Below are positions 53,314-61,434 of a stretch of DNA of 64,000 nucleotides, piece after piece. Position 1 is the first letter of the stretch; the number at the start of each line of letters is the position of its first letter. The notes under the pieces were generated by a model, which was given only the letters and a program-made list of their open reading frames with translations, ran no database searches and was not told the DNA's origin. The stretch lies in contig JAJZLP010000095.1 of NCBI GenBank assembly GCA_021803325.1, positions 1-64,000 of the forward strand. The letters run 5' to 3'. The DNA is from Actinomycetes bacterium. GTDB taxonomy: Bacteria; Actinomycetota; Acidimicrobiia; Acidimicrobiales; UBA8190. Position numbers and translations under genes: made by a program.

Positions 53314-53447
53314 GCGCGCGTCCGGCGACGTCGGCGGGTGGAGCGTGCCGAGACCCGCGGTCGGTGTGTTCGAAGGAGACCGTGGTCGCAAGCGGGTCGG
53401 GTCGTGACAACGAGCCGTGTCGTAACAACAAGAAGGCGAGGAACAGC

Positions 53448-54503
53448 GTGCGTGCACTTCGGCTGATGGAGTGGAAGTCGGACCCGGTGCTGGTTGAGGT
53501 GGACGAGCCGGAGCCCGGCCCCGGCCAGGTCGTAGTCCGGATCGGCGGAGCGGGGGCATGCCACTCCGACCTCCACCTGATGCACGACCTCGAACCGGGG
53601 ATGCTCCCGTGGGAGCCGCCGTTCACGCTCGGCCACGAGAACGCTGGCTGGGTCCATGCGCTCGGCGCCGGAGTGACCGGCCTCGAGGTGGGTCAGCCGG
53701 TGGCCGTCTATGGGCCGTGGGGATGCGGTGCGTGTATCCGTTGCCGGCTGGGGATGGAGAACTACTGCCTGGACCCTGCCAGCGCTCCGGTCCCCAGCGG
53801 CGGAGGCGGTCTCGGACTTGACGGCGGCATGGCAGAACTGATGCTGGTCCCGGACGAGCGCCATCTGGTTCCCCTGCCTGACGGCCTCGAGCCGTTGACG
53901 GCTGCGCCACTCACCGACGCCGGCCTCACTCCCTACCACGCCGTCCGCCGCTCGCTTTCCAAGTTGACCCCGGGAACGACGGCGGTGGTGATCGGTGTGG
54001 GTGGGCTCGGGCACCTCGGAGTGCAGATCCTGAGCGCGACCTGTGCAGCACGCGTCATCGCGGTGGACAAGAAGGCCGAGGCGCTCGCCCTGGCGGAGGA
54101 GGGTGGCGCCGCGCTGGCGATCCCACAGGGTGACGCTGCCGCAGCGGAGATCATGGACGCCACGGGTGGCCGTGGCGCCGACGTGGTGCTCGACTTCGTC
54201 GGCACCGACGACACCCTTGCGCTCGGAGCAGCCGTCTCACAGCCTCTGACCGACCTGACCATCGTGGGCGCGGCGGGGGGGACGTTGGGAGTGTCTATGT
54301 ACTCGGTGCCCTACGAGGTGTCGGTGCAGTCCATGTACTGGGGAAGCTGGGGCGAATTGGTAGAGGTCCTCGACTTGGCTGCGCGGGGTCTCCTGCGACC
54401 CACGATCACCACCGTGCCGCTCGACCAGGCGGCCGACGCGTACCAGCGTATGGCGTCGGGAACGTCCCTGGGCCGCCAGGTGGTCGTGCCGAACGCGTCG
54501 TGA
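53448..54503 (+). CDS. Zinc-dependent alcohol dehydrogenase (MDR)
   Basis: A 351-residue zinc-type alcohol dehydrogenase. GACHSDLHLMHDLEPGM (about 35-51) holds the catalytic-zinc Cys, GHENAGWVHALG holds the His-Glu pair, GPWGCGACIRCRLGMENYC carries the four Cys of the structural zinc, and VVIGVGGLGHLGVQILS (about 177-193) is the NAD(P) motif. GAGGAACAGC precedes the GTG start; the open frame upstream is not family-like. It resembles the NAD-dependent secondary-alcohol and AdhD-like actinobacterial enzymes. It oxidises an alcohol or reduces a ketone in the pathway; direction unknown. Confidence 0.92.
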   Translation: MRALRLMEWKSDPVLVEVDEPEPGPGQVVVRIGGAGACHSDLHLMHDLEPGMLPWEPPFTLGHENAGWVHALGAGVTGLEVGQPVAVYGPWGCGACIRCRLGMENYCLDPASAPVPSGGGGLGLDGGMAELMLVPDERHLVPLPDGLEPLTAAPLTDAGLTPYHAVRRSLSKLTPGTTAVVIGVGGLGHLGVQILSATCAARVIAVDKKAEALALAEEGGAALAIPQGDAAAAEIMDATGGRGADVVLDFVGTDDTLALGAAVSQPLTDLTIVGAAGGTLGVSMYSVPYEVSVQSMYWGSWGELVEVLDLAARGLLRPTITTVPLDQAADAYQRMASGTSLGRQVVVPNAS

Positions 54504-54579
54504 GCCCGAGGGGCTGCCGACAGCACACATCGGGGTGGACCGACCGCCGCCGAAGGAGGACATGAGCGACACAACGCGA

Positions 54580-55399
54580 TCTGGAGGACGCGGCCAGCCT
54601 GGGGGTGGCGACGATCGCACAGGTGACGGCGGGCGTGCCGAACGTGTTCGAGAAGATGAAGTTCGGCTCGTCCCAGCACGACGAGGTCGCGGTCGGGTGG
54701 CCGGGCACCTCGAACACGGTCGCTGTCGGCGGCATCGACCGCGCCGGGCAACCGTTCGCCGCGTGGGACCAGGGGATCCCGAACGGGACCGGAATGAGGG
54801 CCCGCTGGGGCTGCGACGGCATCGACGCCTCCAGATTCATCTTGTGTGCCATCGGCGAGTTCCTCGACTCCGAGGGTGTGGAGCACAACTACCCGATCCT
54901 GCCGGTGTTCCGTGCCCTGTACTGGTCCGACGCCGCCGGGTTCGGAACGTTCCGCGGTGGGCGGTCGATGAACGCCATGTGCCGGATCCACGGTGTGCCG
55001 GAGGTAACAGCTGCCTCGATCGGTGGGTGCTGGGACCGGCCGAATGCGCCGGGCCTCTTCGGCGGGTACCCCAACCGGCCGGTCGGCGTCGCCTTCGTCC
55101 AGGAGCACAACGTCGACGAGCTCATCGCCGAGGGGCGGGCCCCCACCAGCGTCTACGAGGCGACCGCGCTTGCCCGCAAGGAAGAGCGCGTGCGGCGCAT
55201 GGCGCGGGGTGTTCCCTACGGCCGGTGGCTGTCGGGTTGGCTCGAACGGCGCCCGCCCGATTCGGTGCGGGGGATGTACGGCGAGTGGCCACACCGACTC
55301 ACGGCCCCGCTGACCGACTGGGAGCCGCGGGAGCGGTTGCTCGACCCGGAAGTGAGCAAGGCCCGCGACGTTCCCATGGCCGAGGTCTCCCGCTACTGA
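54580..55399 (+). pseudogene. Third HyuB-like copy, truncated and internally deleted
   Basis: The frame ending at TGA 55397-55399 is the C-terminal half of a HyuB-like protein homologous to the pair at 17524/19731: DLEDAASLGVATIAQVTAGV, KMKFGSSQHDEVAVGWPGTS, FAAWDQGIPNGTGMRARWG and the same TDWEPRERLL/VSRY end. The first ~355 residues are missing; the nearest upstream ATG (54562) is in a different frame. A further ~80-residue block is deleted at PTSVYEATALARKEERVRRM, where the intact protein has the segment from EAVERV to DAEATE. Divergence is much higher than between the tandem copies, so this is an older paralogue now decayed. Confidence 0.85.
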
Positions 55400-55454
55400 C
55401 GGGCGTCGTGATGGCGTCGCCACGCACCGACGGCTCGGCAACCTGAAACACATT

Positions 55455-55487
55455 TCACGTTGGACGTAAGACCAGCGAGGTTATATA
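55455..55487 (+). promoter_or_regulatory. Operator with promoter, TTGGAC-16-TATATA
   Basis: TCACGT-TGG-ACGTAA (55455-55469) has both cores exact. TTGGAC at 55460-55465 inside it and TATATA at 55482-55487 are 16 bp apart. It precedes the hydrolase start at 55584. Confidence 0.75.
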
Positions 55488-55583
55488 GTGATCCTCGATG
55501 ATCCACGGGGGAGGCCGACGTCCCTGCCGAAGGGCAATCGATGGATGCGGCGTGGACGCGCGGCGTGACGCAGGGGCGCGGTC

Positions 55584-56378
55584 GTGACTTCGGTTCTCGA
55601 CGTCGATGGTTGCTCGATCGCCTACGACCAGCGCGGTAGCGGCGACCTCGTCCTGCTCATCCACGGCGCCAGCGGCGACGCGGCGAACTACTGGGGGAAG
55701 CTGCGGGTGTCCCTCGCGTCCGAGTGGCAGGTGGTCACCTACGACCAGCGGGGCTTCGGGCGTTCCCAGTGCGAGGTCCGGCGCATCGACGTGGGCCAGC
55801 TGGCTGGTGACGCCGCACACCTGCTGGAGCACGTCGGCGGTGGGCCGGCCGCCGTGGTCGGGCTGAGCCTGGGCGGCATGGTCGCGCAGCAGCTTGCCGC
55901 CGACAGACCGGACCTGGTACGCAGCCTTGTGCTGGCAGGCACCGGACCGCGGATCGGACCGCGCCTGGCACTCCTCGGCAGCGTGCTCGGCCGGGTCGCC
56001 GCCAGCGGGGACCAGGAACTGCTCTTCGACCTCAATCTCCTGCTCCTGCACGCGGAGCACTTCATCGATCGGCAGGCCGACCTGCTCCCGACTCTGCGCC
56101 AGCACTTTGCCGCGACCGCTGCGACCGCCATGCGGGATGGGCTACAGGAGCAAGTGGTGTGGCCCGGTGTCCTAGCGGGTTCGATCCGCTGCCCGACCCT
56201 GGTGGTGCACGGCGAGGAAGACGCGGAGATGCCCATCGGCTACGCGCGCCAGCTCGTCGAGCAGATCCCCGGTGCCGAGCTCGAGGTCCTGCGGGACGCT
56301 GGTCACAAGTGCAGCGATGACCAGCCCGACCGGTTCGCCGATTTGGTGGCCGATTTCCTCCGGCGGCAACGGTCGTGA
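55584..56378 (+). CDS. Alpha/beta hydrolase
   Basis: A 264-residue alpha/beta-hydrolase. LVLLIHGASGDAANYWGKL (about 22-40) is the oxyanion loop, VVTYDQRGFGRSQCEV the strand-4 motif, VGLSLGGMVAQQLAA the nucleophile elbow with Ser, LVVHGEEDAEMP holds the Asp and DAGHKCSDDQP the His. The triad is complete. The start is GTG at 55584, with a weak purine tract. It is the first gene after the operator-promoter at 55455 and is followed by an SDR. Enol-lactone, ester and C-C bond hydrolases of this family are common in ring-degradation pathways. Confidence 0.87.
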   Translation: MTSVLDVDGCSIAYDQRGSGDLVLLIHGASGDAANYWGKLRVSLASEWQVVTYDQRGFGRSQCEVRRIDVGQLAGDAAHLLEHVGGGPAAVVGLSLGGMVAQQLAADRPDLVRSLVLAGTGPRIGPRLALLGSVLGRVAASGDQELLFDLNLLLLHAEHFIDRQADLLPTLRQHFAATAATAMRDGLQEQVVWPGVLAGSIRCPTLVVHGEEDAEMPIGYARQLVEQIPGAELEVLRDAGHKCSDDQPDRFADLVADFLRRQRS

Positions 56379-56484
56379 CCGCAGCCCATCCGGCAGTTGC
56401 GGTGGGTGACCACCGTGGCTCGGTCACCCAGCTGGAAGGTCTCATGAAGTTCCACGAGACAGGACAATGACGAAAGGAGCGATG

Positions 56485-57297
56485 ATGCGCTTTGAAGGCA
56501 AGGTGGCGCTCGTCACAGGGTCAGGTTCAGGCATCGGTGAAGCGACCGCCCGCGCGCTTGCAGAAGGCGGCGCGTCGGTGGCGGTGCTCGACGTCAACGA
56601 GGAGCAGGCGAAGCTGGTGGCCGGGACCCTCCCGGGTTCGGCGCGTCCCGTCGTGGCCAGCGTGGCCGACAGCGCGGCTGTGGACCGAGCCTTCGCCGAA
56701 GTGGAGGCGGAGATGGGGCCGATCGACATCCTGGTGAACAACGCCGGGATCCCGGGGCGTGCGCTGACCGAGCGAATCACGCCGGCGATCGAGGCGCAGA
56801 TGGCCGAGGCCGCTACAGGCCGCATCACGACCGCGCTCGAGTCCACGGTGAGCATCACCGATGACGAGTGGGCAGACATGCTCCAGGTCCACCTGTTCGG
56901 AACCTTCTACTGCACCAGGGCGGCCCTGCGCTCCATGGCGCCGCGGGGGAGTGGCGCCATCGTCAACATCGCGTCGATCTGCGGCGTGGAGGGATGCGCC
57001 GGTCACCCGCACTACTCGGCGGCCAAGGGTGGCATCCTGAGCTTCACCAGGGCGGTGGCGAAGGAAGTGATCCTTCAGGGCATCAGGGTCAACGCGGTCG
57101 CCGCCGGCTACGTCGACACTCCCATGGCCGAGACGATGAGCGCGGCGATGCGAGCCGCCCTGGAGGTACAGACGCCGATCGGGCGCATGGCCCGACCGCA
57201 GGAGATCGCCGCAACGGCCGCCTTCCTGGCCAGCGACGATGCAAGCTTCTTCGTCGGTGCAACCGTCACGCCAAGCGGCGGGCTGGTCACCGTCTAG
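56485..57297 (+). CDS. Short-chain dehydrogenase/reductase (SDR)
   Basis: A 270-residue classical SDR. VTGSGSGIGEATARALAE (about 10-27) is the cofactor motif, with VLDVNEEQ (Asp after beta-2) favouring NAD(H); ILVNNAGIPGRAL, NIASICGVEG and HYSAAKGGILSFTRAVAKE supply the NNAG motif, catalytic Ser and YxxxK. An insert of about 35 residues after the NNAG motif is longer than usual. AAAGGAG lies five bases before the ATG at 56485; ATGs 3 and 18 bases earlier are alternatives. Probably co-transcribed with the hydrolase. Confidence 0.88.
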   Translation: MRFEGKVALVTGSGSGIGEATARALAEGGASVAVLDVNEEQAKLVAGTLPGSARPVVASVADSAAVDRAFAEVEAEMGPIDILVNNAGIPGRALTERITPAIEAQMAEAATGRITTALESTVSITDDEWADMLQVHLFGTFYCTRAALRSMAPRGSGAIVNIASICGVEGCAGHPHYSAAKGGILSFTRAVAKEVILQGIRVNAVAAGYVDTPMAETMSAAMRAALEVQTPIGRMARPQEIAATAAFLASDDASFFVGATVTPSGGLVTV

Positions 57298-57900
57298 GCG
57301 CCCCCTCCGCCACGGGATCGAGCGACACATGGAGCCACACCACATCGCCCCCGGGAGACGTCATGGACTGCCGTCCTCAGCGGCGGGTGCAGCCGACGTT
57401 CGTCGGATCGGCCATGCCGACCCGGTCGTCAGGCAATGGGTTCCCGCTCCCAGCCGTGATCCTCGGTCACGACCCGCGCTCCACGGCAGCCTCCTGTCAC
57501 GATTGACGGCGGGAGGACAGCGCGTGAGCGACTCCGTACCCGCGGTCCTGACAGGTGCCCCCGGGACCGCCTGTCCGGGACCCAAGCGATCGCCGTCGAC
57601 GTAGGTTCGACTGGGTCGCCAGTTCGACGAGCCCCGTGCCCGGCTAGCAACCTCCCCCCCGCTTCTGGGCACGGGGCCGTCACCCCCTAATTGTTGCAGG
57701 CGTTTCCTGCGAGGTGGTGGCACGCGCGGGCGCGGTACGTGGCTGGAGCTGTACAGCGTCGCCTGGTCGCGTTAGGTGCCGGTGGTCGGTGCCGTTCAGC
57801 GCCTGGTGCCGGCCTTCCAGGTGAAGCCCCGAGGACCCGGCCGGTGGTCGCACCCGTGCGCCCGGTGCGCCGCGTGGAGCGGCACCGCTGGCGTCGTGGA
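57298..57900. other. 600-bp intergenic region between convergent genes
   Basis: Between two convergent SDR genes. It contains the 11-bp inverted repeat at 57631-57677. Short open frames on both strands show no family features. No RNA gene was recognised. Confidence 0.5.
57631..57677. terminator. 11-bp inverted repeat, possible bidirectional terminator
   Basis: GCCCCGTGCCC (57631-57641) is exactly complementary to 57667-57677, with a 25-base loop containing a C-run. It lies between convergent genes. The long loop and lack of a U-tract keep the terminator call tentative. Confidence 0.4.
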
Positions 57901-58710
57901 TCAGCTCTCGTGGTACTGGCGGTGCGCCCTCGACTGGAGCACCTCGTTGGCCCCGTCCACGACGAGTACGCTGCCGTTCACATACCAGGCCTCGTCCGAG
58001 ATGAGGTAGGTGGCGGCCCCGGCGAGGTCGTCGGGAAGCGGGGTCCGCCCGGAGGGGGAGCGCCGCGCCATGTCGGCCGCCACCTCGTCGACCGCCGCTG
58101 AGTTTCCGATGACGGCCAGCGCGGTGAGGGGGGAGGCGACAGCGCCGGGAGCGAGGCAATTGGCGCGCACGCCGACGTAACGGAGCTCGGTTGCCACCGA
58201 CTTCGTGAGCCCGACAACGCCGTGCTTTGCCGCCGTGTAGGCATGGGGGCCGAGGCCGCCCTGCACACCGGCCGTGCTGGCCACGTTGAGGATGGCGCCG
58301 GAGCGCTGGGGGATCATGACCCGTGCCGCATGCTTGGTGCCGAAGAACACACCGGTGAGCATCACCGCCACGGTCCTGTCCCATTCCGCTGTGGAGGTCG
58401 AAGCGATGGGGCCGAGGGCGCCGAGCAGGCCGGCGTTGTTGACCATGGCGTCGAGCGCCCCGAACCGCTCGCAGGCGCTGTCGATCGCCCCGGCAACCTG
58501 CTCCTCGTTGGTGACATCCACGTACACGAAGGTCGCGGCCTCGCCGAGCGACTCGGCCAGCGCCCGGCCAAGGTCTTCCTGGACGTCGGCCAGGACGCAG
58601 GCGGCCCCCTCTTCGACGAACCGGCGGGCGAAGGCGGCCCCGATGCCGCTGGCGGCGCCGGTCACGATCACCGTCTTTCCGGCCAACCGTCCTGAACTCG
58701 TTGTCGTCAT
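57901..58710 (-). CDS. Short-chain dehydrogenase/reductase (SDR)
   Basis: A 269-residue classical SDR. VTGAASGIGAAFARRFVEEG (about 16-35) is the cofactor motif with LADV after beta-2 (NAD-type Asp). MVNNAGLLGAL, VASTAGVQGGLGPHAYTAAK and GVRANCLAPGAVASPL supply NNAG, Ser and YxxxK. GGGAGG lies five bases before the ATG. It is divergent from the CrtC-like gene and shares the operator at 58753. Confidence 0.9.
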   Translation of the reverse strand: MTTTSSGRLAGKTVIVTGAASGIGAAFARRFVEEGAACVLADVQEDLGRALAESLGEAATFVYVDVTNEEQVAGAIDSACERFGALDAMVNNAGLLGALGPIASTSTAEWDRTVAVMLTGVFFGTKHAARVMIPQRSGAILNVASTAGVQGGLGPHAYTAAKHGVVGLTKSVATELRYVGVRANCLAPGAVASPLTALAVIGNSAAVDEVAADMARRSPSGRTPLPDDLAGAATYLISDEAWYVNGSVLVVDGANEVLQSRAHRQYHES

Positions 58711-58752
58711 CCCAACCTCCCGGAGGTCCGAGTCGCTTCACGCTTGCGAATG

Positions 58753-58769
58753 CTTACGTTAGACGTAAG
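58753..58769. promoter_or_regulatory. Perfect operator palindrome (CTTACGT-TAG-ACGTAAG)
   Basis: A perfect 7-3-7 inverted repeat in the 167-bp gap between divergent genes (SDR at 58710 minus, CrtC-like at 58878 plus). The right arm continues as TAAGAT, a possible -10 for the plus strand. Confidence 0.85.
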
Positions 58770-58877
58770 ATATGGACCGATGCACACGGCGGTTCCGGTC
58801 GGCGCCGCGACCGGCGTTCCCGGGCGTGGCGGGGCGGCAGGCTGCGAGTGACCACGAGCGATTAGAGAGGCCGAGGG

Positions 58878-59891
58878 ATGGGAGAAGCAGCAGCTGGAGC
58901 GGTGATCGATCCGCAGGACGAGTTCATGCACGAACCGACCGACGATCCCCAATTCAACGAGTCGATGTACTTCAACTTCGTCGACGGTGGCAGCGGGTTC
59001 GCCACACTGGTGCGGATCGGCAACCGTGTCAACGAGGGACACGCCGAGGTGACCGCGCTCGTGTACCAGCCCGGCGGCGGGGCTGTCATCCACTTCGACC
59101 GCAGCCCGATCACCGACAACAATGCCTTCGACACGGATGGCCTTCGCGTCGACGTCCGCAAGCCGTTGGAGCACCTGCAGCTCACCTACAACGGGAAGGG
59201 GCACCAGCTCGAACGGGGCACGGACCTCGCCGACCCGAAGGCTGCACTGAGTGCCGCCCCCGAGGTCCCGCTCGAGCTCGACCTCGCCTACGAGTCGCTG
59301 ATCGACCTCTATGGCCTCAGCTCGGGCGACGGCGCCGGCGGCGGGATCGAGGGCGGCGAGAGCACCATCGCCACCGGTCACTACCAGGGGCCGTGCCGGG
59401 TCCACGGCACGATCACGGTGGGCGACGAGCGTCACGCCGTGTCCGGGCTCGGCTTCCGTGACCACTCGTGGGGGCCGAGGCGCTGGCAGGGCCCGACGTA
59501 CTGGCGCTGGATCTCGTGCATGTGCGACGAAGCCAACGGTTTCGTGGTCTGGGTGAGCCGGATCGGGGACACGGTGCCCAAGCCGCATGGCATGGTCCTC
59601 CTCGACGGTGCGTTCAGGCGGATCGACGATGCGAACGTGACGAGCACCTACGGGCCGGCGCCTTACTACCCCGAGACCATGCGGATGCACATGGAGACGC
59701 AAGCTGGACCCGTCGACGCCACTGGCGAGGTGTTCGCCATGGTCCCGTTGCGTCATCGACGCGAGGGGCAGGTGGCGCGCCTGGGCGAGGCGCTGGTCCG
59801 GTACGAGCTCGAAGGGCGTGAGGGCTTCGGGATCGCCGAGTACCACGACCTCATGATCGATGGGGTCCCCGCAGGGATGTCCGAGGCGTGA
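58878..59891 (+). CDS. CrtC/AttH-like lipocalin-fold protein (DUF7064/7065 type)
   Basis: A 337-residue protein of the hydroxyneurosporene-synthase (CrtC)/AttH-like group. The key stretch is GLGFRDHSWGPRRWQGPTYW (about 192-211), the RDHSWGPR motif of this fold, and the repeated beta-rich segments before and after it fit two lipocalin-like halves. There is no signal peptide. Some relatives hydrate double bonds, and many sit in terpenoid or steroid degradation clusters with no known reaction. It is the first gene of a five-gene plus-strand operon behind the perfect operator at 58753; its stop overlaps the next start (ATGA-type, 4 bp). Confidence 0.75.
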   Translation: MGEAAAGAVIDPQDEFMHEPTDDPQFNESMYFNFVDGGSGFATLVRIGNRVNEGHAEVTALVYQPGGGAVIHFDRSPITDNNAFDTDGLRVDVRKPLEHLQLTYNGKGHQLERGTDLADPKAALSAAPEVPLELDLAYESLIDLYGLSSGDGAGGGIEGGESTIATGHYQGPCRVHGTITVGDERHAVSGLGFRDHSWGPRRWQGPTYWRWISCMCDEANGFVVWVSRIGDTVPKPHGMVLLDGAFRRIDDANVTSTYGPAPYYPETMRMHMETQAGPVDATGEVFAMVPLRHRREGQVARLGEALVRYELEGREGFGIAEYHDLMIDGVPAGMSEA

Positions 59892-60352
59892 ACGACGCCG
59901 AAGTGGCCCGAATGCTCGATGAGCGGGCCATCGTCGAGGTGACCCACCGCTACTGCGCTGCCTTGGACGGCCACGACTGGCAGGCACTGGAGCGGTGCTT
60001 CACACCGGACGCCGTGGCTGTCTACGGAGGTGTCCCCGGCGAGCACGACGGCCTCGACGCGATCAAAGAGGTGTGCCGGGCCTCGTTGGAGCCACTCGAC
60101 GCATCGCAGCACCTGGTCGCCAACCATCTGGTGGAGCTGGCAGGCGACACCGCCGCGTCGCGCTGCTACGTGCGGGCCCAGCACTGCCGGCGGGAGCTAC
60201 CCGACGGCGAGAACTTCATGATCGCCGGGACCTACGAGGACGAATGGCTCCGGACCGCCGACGGTTGGCGCATCACGCGGCGCGTCCTCGCGGTCACCTG
60301 GACTGAGGGCAACCCCATGGTACTGGCGCGAAACCGCCGGGAGGGGCTGTGA
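59888..60352 (+). CDS. SnoaL/NTF2-like protein
   Basis: A 154-residue SnoaL-like barrel protein: RAIVEVTHRYCAALDGHDWQ (about 14-33), CFTPDAVAVYGG, TAASRCYVRAQHCRREL and DGWRITRRVLAVTWTEGNP. A His/Asp pair near the barrel mouth is compatible with isomerase or dehydratase chemistry. It starts at a GTG that overlaps the CrtC-like stop by 4 bp and ends overlapping the next GTG start, so all three are coupled. Confidence 0.8.
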   Translation: MNDAEVARMLDERAIVEVTHRYCAALDGHDWQALERCFTPDAVAVYGGVPGEHDGLDAIKEVCRASLEPLDASQHLVANHLVELAGDTAASRCYVRAQHCRRELPDGENFMIAGTYEDEWLRTADGWRITRRVLAVTWTEGNPMVLARNRREGL

Positions 60353-61356
60353 TCCCGGCCACCATGCGGGGGCTACGCTTCCACCGCCACGGTGGCCCCG
60401 AGGTGCTGGTGTGGGACGAGCTGCCGGTGCCCGAGCCGGGGCCCGGCGAGGTACTCATACGCAGCCGCGGCTTCGCCGTGAACTGGGCCGACCTGATGGA
60501 GCGGGCGGGGGTCTACCCCGGAGCACCGGATCCCCCGTACGTGATGGGCCACGATCTGGCCGGCGACATCGTGGCCCACGGGCCCGGCGTGGAAGGTCCC
60601 GCCATCGGAACCCGCGTCTTCGGGTTGCTGCCACAGGCGGGCACCTCCGCGGAGTGGATCGTCGCCCGTGCCGGACAGGTGTACCCGGTTCCGGAGGCGC
60701 TGACAGATGCGGAGGCAGCGGGTCTCGGTTCGCCGTTCCTCACTGCCGACGCCGCGCTCGTCACCATGGGGCGCCTGCAGGCGGGCGAGACCGTCCTCGT
60801 GCACGCGGCAGCCGGGGGCTTCGGTTCGGCGACGGTGCAGCTGTGCAAGGCCTATGGAGCGGGCACGGTCATCGCGACCGCCGGTTCGCCCGAGAAGCTC
60901 CAGCGGGTGGCGACACTGGGCGCCGACGTGACGGTCGACTACACGACCGAGGACTTCGTCGAGGTCGTGAAGCGGGTCACGGACGGGCGTGGCGTCGACC
61001 TGGTCATGGAGTCGGTGGGCGGCGATGTCCTGGCACGCAGCTTCGACTGCGTGCGCCCGGCCGGCCGGTTGGTGAGCGTGGGGGCAAGTTCCGGCCGCAG
61101 CACATCGCGCTTCCGGCTGCAGACCCTGTTCGAGACCGGCATCACCGTCGGCGGCTTCACCCTCGGGCAGTGGATCCAGCACGACCCGGAGCTCGTCGCC
61201 GCGAGCGTCGAGCGGGTCCTGCGCGTGCTCGCCGCGGGGGCGATCCACCCTCTCGTGGCCCAGGTGTTCAAGCCCGAGGACATCGCCGACGCACACGTCT
61301 ATCTGGCCGGCCGGCAGTCGGTCGGCCGGACGATCGTGCTCTTCCCCCAATCGTGA
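60349..61356 (+). CDS. NADPH:quinone oxidoreductase-like (zeta-crystallin family) MDR
   Basis: A 335-residue zinc-free MDR enzyme. GFAVNWADLMERAGVYPG (about 39-56) replaces the VGVNxxD motif, YVMGHDLAGDIVAHGPG follows, and VLVHAAAGGFGSATVQLCKA (about 149-168) is the Rossmann motif. DLVMESVGGDVLARSF is the next conserved block. Such enzymes reduce enoyl or quinone-like substrates with NADPH. The GTG start overlaps the previous stop by 4 bp; translationally coupled. Confidence 0.88.
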   Translation: MIPATMRGLRFHRHGGPEVLVWDELPVPEPGPGEVLIRSRGFAVNWADLMERAGVYPGAPDPPYVMGHDLAGDIVAHGPGVEGPAIGTRVFGLLPQAGTSAEWIVARAGQVYPVPEALTDAEAAGLGSPFLTADAALVTMGRLQAGETVLVHAAAGGFGSATVQLCKAYGAGTVIATAGSPEKLQRVATLGADVTVDYTTEDFVEVVKRVTDGRGVDLVMESVGGDVLARSFDCVRPAGRLVSVGASSGRSTSRFRLQTLFETGITVGGFTLGQWIQHDPELVAASVERVLRVLAAGAIHPLVAQVFKPEDIADAHVYLAGRQSVGRTIVLFPQS

Positions 61357-61401
61357 CGCAGCGCCCCACCGCACCCGGTGAGCGAGACAGGAGATCGACC
61401 C

Positions 61402-61434
61402 ATGCCTGAGATGTCCGTGGAGATGGCTCGGTGA
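61402..61434 (+). CDS. Ten-codon mini-frame overlapping the next start, doubtful
   Basis: ATG at 61402 opens MPEMSVEMAR and stops at TGA 61432-61434, overlapping the GTG (61431) of the SDR as GTGA. CAGGAGAT lies nine bases before it. It may be a coupling leader that delivers ribosomes to the SDR start, or chance. Confidence 0.25.
   Translation: MPEMSVEMAR

Noticed and set aside
57741-57895. Possible remnant of a gene on the minus strand after the convergent SDRs
   Set aside because: A few family-like residues could be imagined but frames are broken by stops and no motif is convincing.
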